Part shown: one piece after another, positions 60,633-64,000 of the stretch | Layout of the letters: each line of letters starts with the position of its first letter | Position numbering within the stretch: position 1 is the stretch's first letter | Source: Propionibacterium australiense | Lineage (GTDB): Bacteria > Actinomycetota > Actinomycetes > Propionibacteriales > Propionibacteriaceae | Reading direction: 5' to 3' | Length of the DNA: 64,000 nucleotides | NCBI RefSeq assembly: GCF_003666605.1 | Contig: NZ_RCIV01000002.1 | Location: 1-64,000 of the forward strand | The notes under the pieces: generated by a model | Seen by the model: the letters and a program-made list of their open reading frames with translations, nothing else | The model's database searches: none | What the model was told of the DNA's origin: nothing | Program-made: the position numbers and the translations under genes

Positions 60633-61409
60633 ATGGAGGAGACCGGCAGCACGGAGAATCTCGACGTGCCCTTCGTCCCGCAGATCGTGCTGGACCGCGA
60701 GTCCGATGTTCCCCTGTACCAGCAGATAGCCCGCCCGATCGAGGAGCTCATCGTGGCCGGTGAGCTCGGTCCGGGCCGTCTCATCGAGGACGAGGTGTCC
60801 ATGGCGAAGCGGCTCCAGGTGTCACGGCCCACGACCCGCAGGGCGCTGCGTGATCTCGTCACGCGAGGACTGCTCACGCGGCGTCGCGGTGTCGGCACCC
60901 GGGTGACGCCCATGCACGTGCATCGCTCGCTGGGGCTGACCTCGCTCAACGACGATCTCGTCGCCGCCGGGTTCACCCCACGGACCGAGGTCCTGTTCTA
61001 CGAGGTGATGCTCGCCGACGAGGCGGTCGCCCACAGCCTGCACTGCGAGCTGGGGACGGAGATCATCCAGGTGAGGAGACTGCGCTACATCGAGGACGAG
61101 CCCCTGGCCGTCATGACCAATCTGCTGCCGGCCGGGGCGAAGGCCCCCACCATCACGCAGCTCTCCGGACAGGGGCTCTACGAGAGCCTTGCCGCGCACG
61201 GCATCCGCCCGGTCATGGCGCAGCAGTCGATCGGTGCCCGGCTCGCCTCGCCCGAGGAGGCGCGTCTGCTCGCCGTCGACGAGGGGGCCGCCGTGCTCGT
61301 CATGGAGAGGACCGCCTTCGACAAGGAGGGCAACGTCATCGAGTACGGCAACCACGTCTACAACAGCGGCCTGTACTCGTTCCAGTTCAACCTGGTCGGG
61401 GGCGGCTGA
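60633..61409 (+). CDS. iolR: GntR-family (HutC type) regulator, IolR-like
   Basis: A 258-residue regulator. The N-terminal winged HTH reads PLYQQIARPIEELIVAGEL, DEVSMAKRLQVSRPTTRRALRDLV and RGVGTRVTP, followed by a UTRA effector domain (LTSLNDDLVAAGFTPRTEVL to EGNVIEYGNHVYNSGLYSFQFNL). Divergence from iolC and the many KGWCHTRACA-type sites in the region, the motif I recall for Corynebacterium IolR, make it the candidate global regulator of inositol use. GAGGTGAG precedes the ATG. Confidence 0.85.
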   Translation: MEETGSTENLDVPFVPQIVLDRESDVPLYQQIARPIEELIVAGELGPGRLIEDEVSMAKRLQVSRPTTRRALRDLVTRGLLTRRRGVGTRVTPMHVHRSLGLTSLNDDLVAAGFTPRTEVLFYEVMLADEAVAHSLHCELGTEIIQVRRLRYIEDEPLAVMTNLLPAGAKAPTITQLSGQGLYESLAAHGIRPVMAQQSIGARLASPEEARLLAVDEGAAVLVMERTAFDKEGNVIEYGNHVYNSGLYSFQFNLVGGG

Positions 61410-61434
61410 GCCGGGGCGTGCGGGCCCCGGCTCA
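61407..61434. terminator. Bidirectional terminator between iolR and the alcohol dehydrogenase
   Basis: TGAGCCGGGGC (61407-61417) pairs with GCCCCGGCTCA (61424-61434); the stem begins at the iolR stop codon. Confidence 0.75.
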
Positions 61435-61455
61435 GGAGTATCCGGCACGGGGACG

Positions 61456-62589
61456 TCACAGCGACATGTCGACGACGCCTCGCCCCTGCACCTTGCCCTG
61501 CCTCAGCAGGTCATAGCCCTCGGCCACGTCCTCGAGTGCGAACCTCCTGGTGACGATGTCCTGGTAACGGATCGCGCCCTCTGTGGCGAGACGGACGACC
61601 TCGGGAAGATCCTGCCTGGTCCGGGCGCCGTAGGAACCGAGGATCGACTGGGAGCGGCGCACCGTCCGGTTGATCTCGACCTCCGCCGTCTGCACCCCGG
61701 CGCCCAGTCCGATCGGCACCATGCGCCCGCCGTCCCGCAGGGCGTCGAGCGCGGACGTCCAGGTCTGGGGGCGACCGAGGGCCTCGAAAGCGACGTCGAC
61801 CCCGCGTCCTGCGGTGAGCGCGAGGACCGCCTCGTGGACGTCCTGCTTCGTCGAGTTGACGACGTCCGTGGCGCCGAGGGCACGGCTCGCCTCGAGCTTG
61901 TCGTCGTCGACGTCGATCGCGATGATCTGCTTCGCGCCGAATGCGCGGCTGACCTGGATGATGTTGGAGCCCACGCCCCCGGTTGCCACGACGGCGACGG
62001 ACTCGCCGTGGCGCAGGTCTGCACCACGGCGCACCGCCCCGTAGGCCGTCATGGCCGCACAGCCGAGGATGGCCCCGGCGACCGGGTCGACGGAATCGGG
62101 CAGGGGAGCGACCGAGGTCGAGGGGATGACGCAGTACTGTGCCAGACCACCCATGGAGTACATCGCGATGGGTGAGCCGTCTCGGTCGAAGAGGCGGGTC
62201 TGGCCGTCGTAGAGCCTGCCCTGGAGACGGTTCAGGTCGAAGAAGGGTCCGCACAGGTCGTCACGGCCCGAGGCGCACGCCGGGCACTGTCCGCAGGGCA
62301 TGAGGAAGGCCCCGGCGACCCGCTGTCCGACGGCGAGCCCGGTGTGGTCGTTGCCGGGGCCGAGCTCGACGATCTCACCGGCCACCTCGTGACCCAGGAC
62401 GCAGGGCAGGGGGAAGGCGATGGCCCCGCCGATGACGTGGAGATCGGAGTGGCACAGCCCGCAGGCACTCGTCTTGACGAGTACCTCGCCGGTGCGGGGT
62501 CTCGGCGTGCGGATCTCCTGGATCTCCAGTCCGCGCGAGATGTCGCGCAGGACTGCCGCGCGCATCATGGCGGGGATTTGTGATGACAT
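61456..62589 (-). CDS. Zinc-dependent medium-chain alcohol dehydrogenase
   Basis: A 377-residue MDR enzyme. Catalytic zinc ligands are Cys46 (GLCHSDLH) and His67 (GHE); the structural zinc lobe has Cys99, Cys102, Cys105 and Cys113. The nucleotide-binding motif is VVATGGVGSNIIQ followed by IDVDDDKLE, an Asp-ending pattern typical of NAD preference. Within the iol region it may oxidise another polyol, but no substrate can be assigned. ATG at 62589 has GGAGG 6 bases upstream. A weaker IolR-like palindrome lies upstream. Confidence 0.9.
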   Translation of the reverse strand: MSSQIPAMMRAAVLRDISRGLEIQEIRTPRPRTGEVLVKTSACGLCHSDLHVIGGAIAFPLPCVLGHEVAGEIVELGPGNDHTGLAVGQRVAGAFLMPCGQCPACASGRDDLCGPFFDLNRLQGRLYDGQTRLFDRDGSPIAMYSMGGLAQYCVIPSTSVAPLPDSVDPVAGAILGCAAMTAYGAVRRGADLRHGESVAVVATGGVGSNIIQVSRAFGAKQIIAIDVDDDKLEASRALGATDVVNSTKQDVHEAVLALTAGRGVDVAFEALGRPQTWTSALDALRDGGRMVPIGLGAGVQTAEVEINRTVRRSQSILGSYGARTRQDLPEVVRLATEGAIRYQDIVTRRFALEDVAEGYDLLRQGKVQGRGVVDMSL

Positions 62590-62653
62590 TTTGTCCTCCA
62601 TTGGATCAAATCAATCATGCCATGTCAGGGCTCGCGCCACTGATTTTGCTCTG

Positions 62654-62699
62654 ACAGTAGTCGATGCCTCACAGCTTGTAAAGAACTTTTGTGAGAACA
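62654..62699 (-). promoter_or_regulatory. Alcohol dehydrogenase promoter with weak IolR-like site h
   Basis: On the minus strand TTTACA (62682-62677) and TACTGT (62659-62654) are 17 bases apart. TTTGTGAGAACAAA with core TGTGAGAACA (62690-62699) lies 7 bases upstream of the -35 box and has 8 of 10 matches to the motif. Confidence 0.5.
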
Positions 62700-62748
62700 A
62701 ATGATCACGCGGTTCTGTTCGGTCGGGCGGTCGGGCCGGTCCGCGCCC

Positions 62749-63753
62749 TCAACCGGTGCGGGGGCGGGTGGAACCGCGCGGCACCAGCCTCGGTGCGAAC
62801 ACCTCTTCGGCCTGGTCGGCCCGTCCGCCGATGCGTTCACTGAGCAGGCCCATCGCCGCCTCGGCCAGTTCCGTGGTCCGCGGATCGATGCTGGTGAGCG
62901 AGACGGCGGGATGCGAGGCGATCCGGGAGTCGTCGAACCCCGTGATGCCGTAGTCGGCGCCGGCCTGCAGGCCCCGCCCGGCGAGCACCCCCATGGCCTC
63001 GAGGGCGATGGCGTCATTGTGGCAGCAGAAACCGGCCCCTGGTCCGAAGGCGTCGAGAACGTCCGTGAGGGCGTCCTCGACACTGGTCGAGAGCAGGTCG
63101 ACGCTCAACGGTTCACGATCCTGGTGCTGCATCTCCTGGGCGAAGCCGCGTAGACGGGCAGCCGCCGAATCGCCCGGGACGGCGCGGTCGAATCCCAGGT
63201 AGACGACGGGGGCATAGCCCTGGGACCGCAGATGGCGGGTGGTCATGCGTGCCCCCGCCTCGTCGTCGCAGTGGACGAGGTCGACCTGTTCCGGGCCGGT
63301 GTTGTGCGTGAGCAGGACCGTGGGGACCTGGGTGCCGATCCGGTGCAGGTCCGCCGTACCGAGAGGCGGCGACACCAGTGCCAGGCCCTCCATTCCCATG
63401 TGGAGGAAGCGTTCGGCGGACATGAGGCAGGTGTCACGGTCATGACCCGACACCGCGATGAGTGGCACCAGGTTCAGCGCCTCGCAGCGGTTGCGCAGTT
63501 CGTCGCACAGATCCGCGTAGAAGGGGTTCGTGATGTCGGTGAGGACGATGCCGATGAACCGGGAGTTGCGTGCTGCCAGGGCACGGGCTGCGATGTTCGG
63601 CCGGTAGTCCAGTTCGTGCATCGCGGCGAGCACCCGGTCACGGGTCGCGGGGGAGACCCGCGGGTCGTCGAGAGCCACCAGTGAGACCGTCTGCCGGGAC
63701 GTCCCCGCCAGGCGCGCGACATCCACCTGCGTCGGTCTGTGCGGCTTGGCCAT
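62749..63753 (-). CDS. LacI-family repressor 3
   Basis: A 334-residue regulator. The HTH is TQVDVARLAGTSRQTVSLVALD, the hinge YRPNIAARALAARNSRFIG has the classical ARALA form, and the effector domain contains VLTDITNPFYADLCDELRNR and VSLTSIDPRTTELAEAAMGLL. Its recognition helix (TSRQTVSLV) differs from those of the other two LacI proteins here, so it should read a different operator. It lies between an alcohol dehydrogenase gene and an iolG-type gene on the same strand. Confidence 0.92.
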   Translation of the reverse strand: MAKPHRPTQVDVARLAGTSRQTVSLVALDDPRVSPATRDRVLAAMHELDYRPNIAARALAARNSRFIGIVLTDITNPFYADLCDELRNRCEALNLVPLIAVSGHDRDTCLMSAERFLHMGMEGLALVSPPLGTADLHRIGTQVPTVLLTHNTGPEQVDLVHCDDEAGARMTTRHLRSQGYAPVVYLGFDRAVPGDSAAARLRGFAQEMQHQDREPLSVDLLSTSVEDALTDVLDAFGPGAGFCCHNDAIALEAMGVLAGRGLQAGADYGITGFDDSRIASHPAVSLTSIDPRTTELAEAAMGLLSERIGGRADQAEEVFAPRLVPRGSTRPRTG

Positions 63754-63813
63754 GACCCACCTTTCGCCGGACGGAGAGGACAGCGTACCGATGGGATGGA
63801 AGCATATCGGCGA

Positions 63814-63856
63814 CGTCTGGGCCGGGAGCCCCGATCCGGGGCTCCCGGCCCAGACG
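63814..63856 (-). terminator. Terminator after the right-edge iolG-like gene
   Basis: CGTCTGGGCCGGGAGCCCCG (63814-63833) pairs perfectly with its complement at 63837-63856, a 20-bp stem around a 3-base loop, 18 bases after the stop codon. Confidence 0.85.
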
Positions 63857-63874
63857 ATCGGGCGGGTGGGGAGA

Positions 63875-64000
63875 TCAGGCGTACAGCGCCGGCTTCTCGA
63901 TGAGGCTCACCGCGACCATCGGCGAGGACTCGTCCTCGAGCGAGGCGACCGCGGCGTCGACGACGGAGGTGGCTGCGTAGCCGTCCCACGAGGTCGAGCC
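63875..64000 (-). CDS. C-terminal end of a Gfo/Idh/MocA dehydrogenase (iolG-like), cut by the window edge
   Basis: The minus strand from the window edge reads 41 codons, GSTSWDGYAATSVVDAAVAS then LIEKPALYA and stop. WDGYAA...VVDAAVAS...PALY is the usual ending of inositol 2-dehydrogenase type MocA proteins, different from that of the iolG at 46112. It would be a further cyclitol dehydrogenase gene next to a LacI regulator. Only the end is visible, so the assignment is moderate. Confidence 0.6.
   Translation of the reverse strand, partial: GSTSWDGYAATSVVDAAVASLEDESSPMVAVSLIEKPALYA

Overview
The window is a high-GC chromosomal segment of an actinobacterium, most likely a member of the Propionibacteriaceae or a close relative. 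The best lineage hints are a pyrophosphate-type phosphofructokinase of 404 residues, a riboflavin operon led by an FMN riboswitch, a mycothiol-type LmbE deacetylase, a PAC2 protein, and many housekeeping genes whose -10-like hexamer lies 6-7 bases before the start codon with no Shine-Dalgarno sequence (probable leaderless mRNAs). No CRISPR array, prophage or plasmid origin was seen. Two IS3-family transposase modules occupy the left edge.

Bases 1-11,350 are mostly housekeeping: insertion sequences, dus (tRNA dihydrouridine synthase), dgt-like HD phosphohydrolase, a damaged fetB-like permease, an FMN riboswitch with ribD-ribE-ribA-ribH, dnaG, a small sigma-70-type factor, a conserved hypothetical gene and tRNA-Asn(GUU). 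Bases 11,600-22,620 hold an aldaric acid (glucarate, galactarate, talarate) cluster: IclR regulator, DapA-family lyase, GntP permease, two glucarate dehydratase paralogues, tartronate semialdehyde reductase, glycerate kinase, FadR-type regulator and a talarate/galactarate dehydratase. Bases 22,700-35,450 are mixed: a DUF2891-like protein, PPi-phosphofructokinase, a TadE/G-like protein, a YrdC-domain protein, a rhomboid homologue without its catalytic histidine, an LmbE-family deacetylase, a PAC2 protein, a TrpXYZ-like ABC transporter, a histidine phosphatase and glnS.

Bases 35,600-64,000 form a large inositol (iol) catabolic region: iolE, iolG and other Gfo/Idh/MocA dehydrogenases, several TIM-barrel isomerase/epimerase-like proteins, a transaldolase-like protein, two sugar-porter transporters, iolA/mmsA, iolD, iolB, a DeoC/LacD-like aldolase, iolC, a GntR regulator resembling IolR, a zinc alcohol dehydrogenase, three LacI regulators and a second iolG fragment at the right edge. 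Together these would import myo-inositol, oxidise and dehydrate it (IolG, IolE), open the ring (IolD), isomerise, phosphorylate and cleave the product (IolB, IolC, aldolase) and turn malonate semialdehyde into acetyl-CoA (IolA).

The strongest new signal is regulatory. Eight sites resembling TGTCNTRACA are scattered over the iol region, five of them exact matches to the motif I recall for Corynebacterium glutamicum IolR, and most lie on or within a few bases of a recognisable -35 box. Two of the iol modules repeat the layout LacI gene, operator TAACGCGCGT, MocA-type dehydrogenase, TIM-barrel isomerase. The interval between the two transporter genes holds the decayed 3' end of a duplicated isomerase gene, and the two glucarate dehydratase genes show a sharply bounded near-identical 3' end that suggests gene conversion. 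I see no wholly unknown defence or mobile system here.
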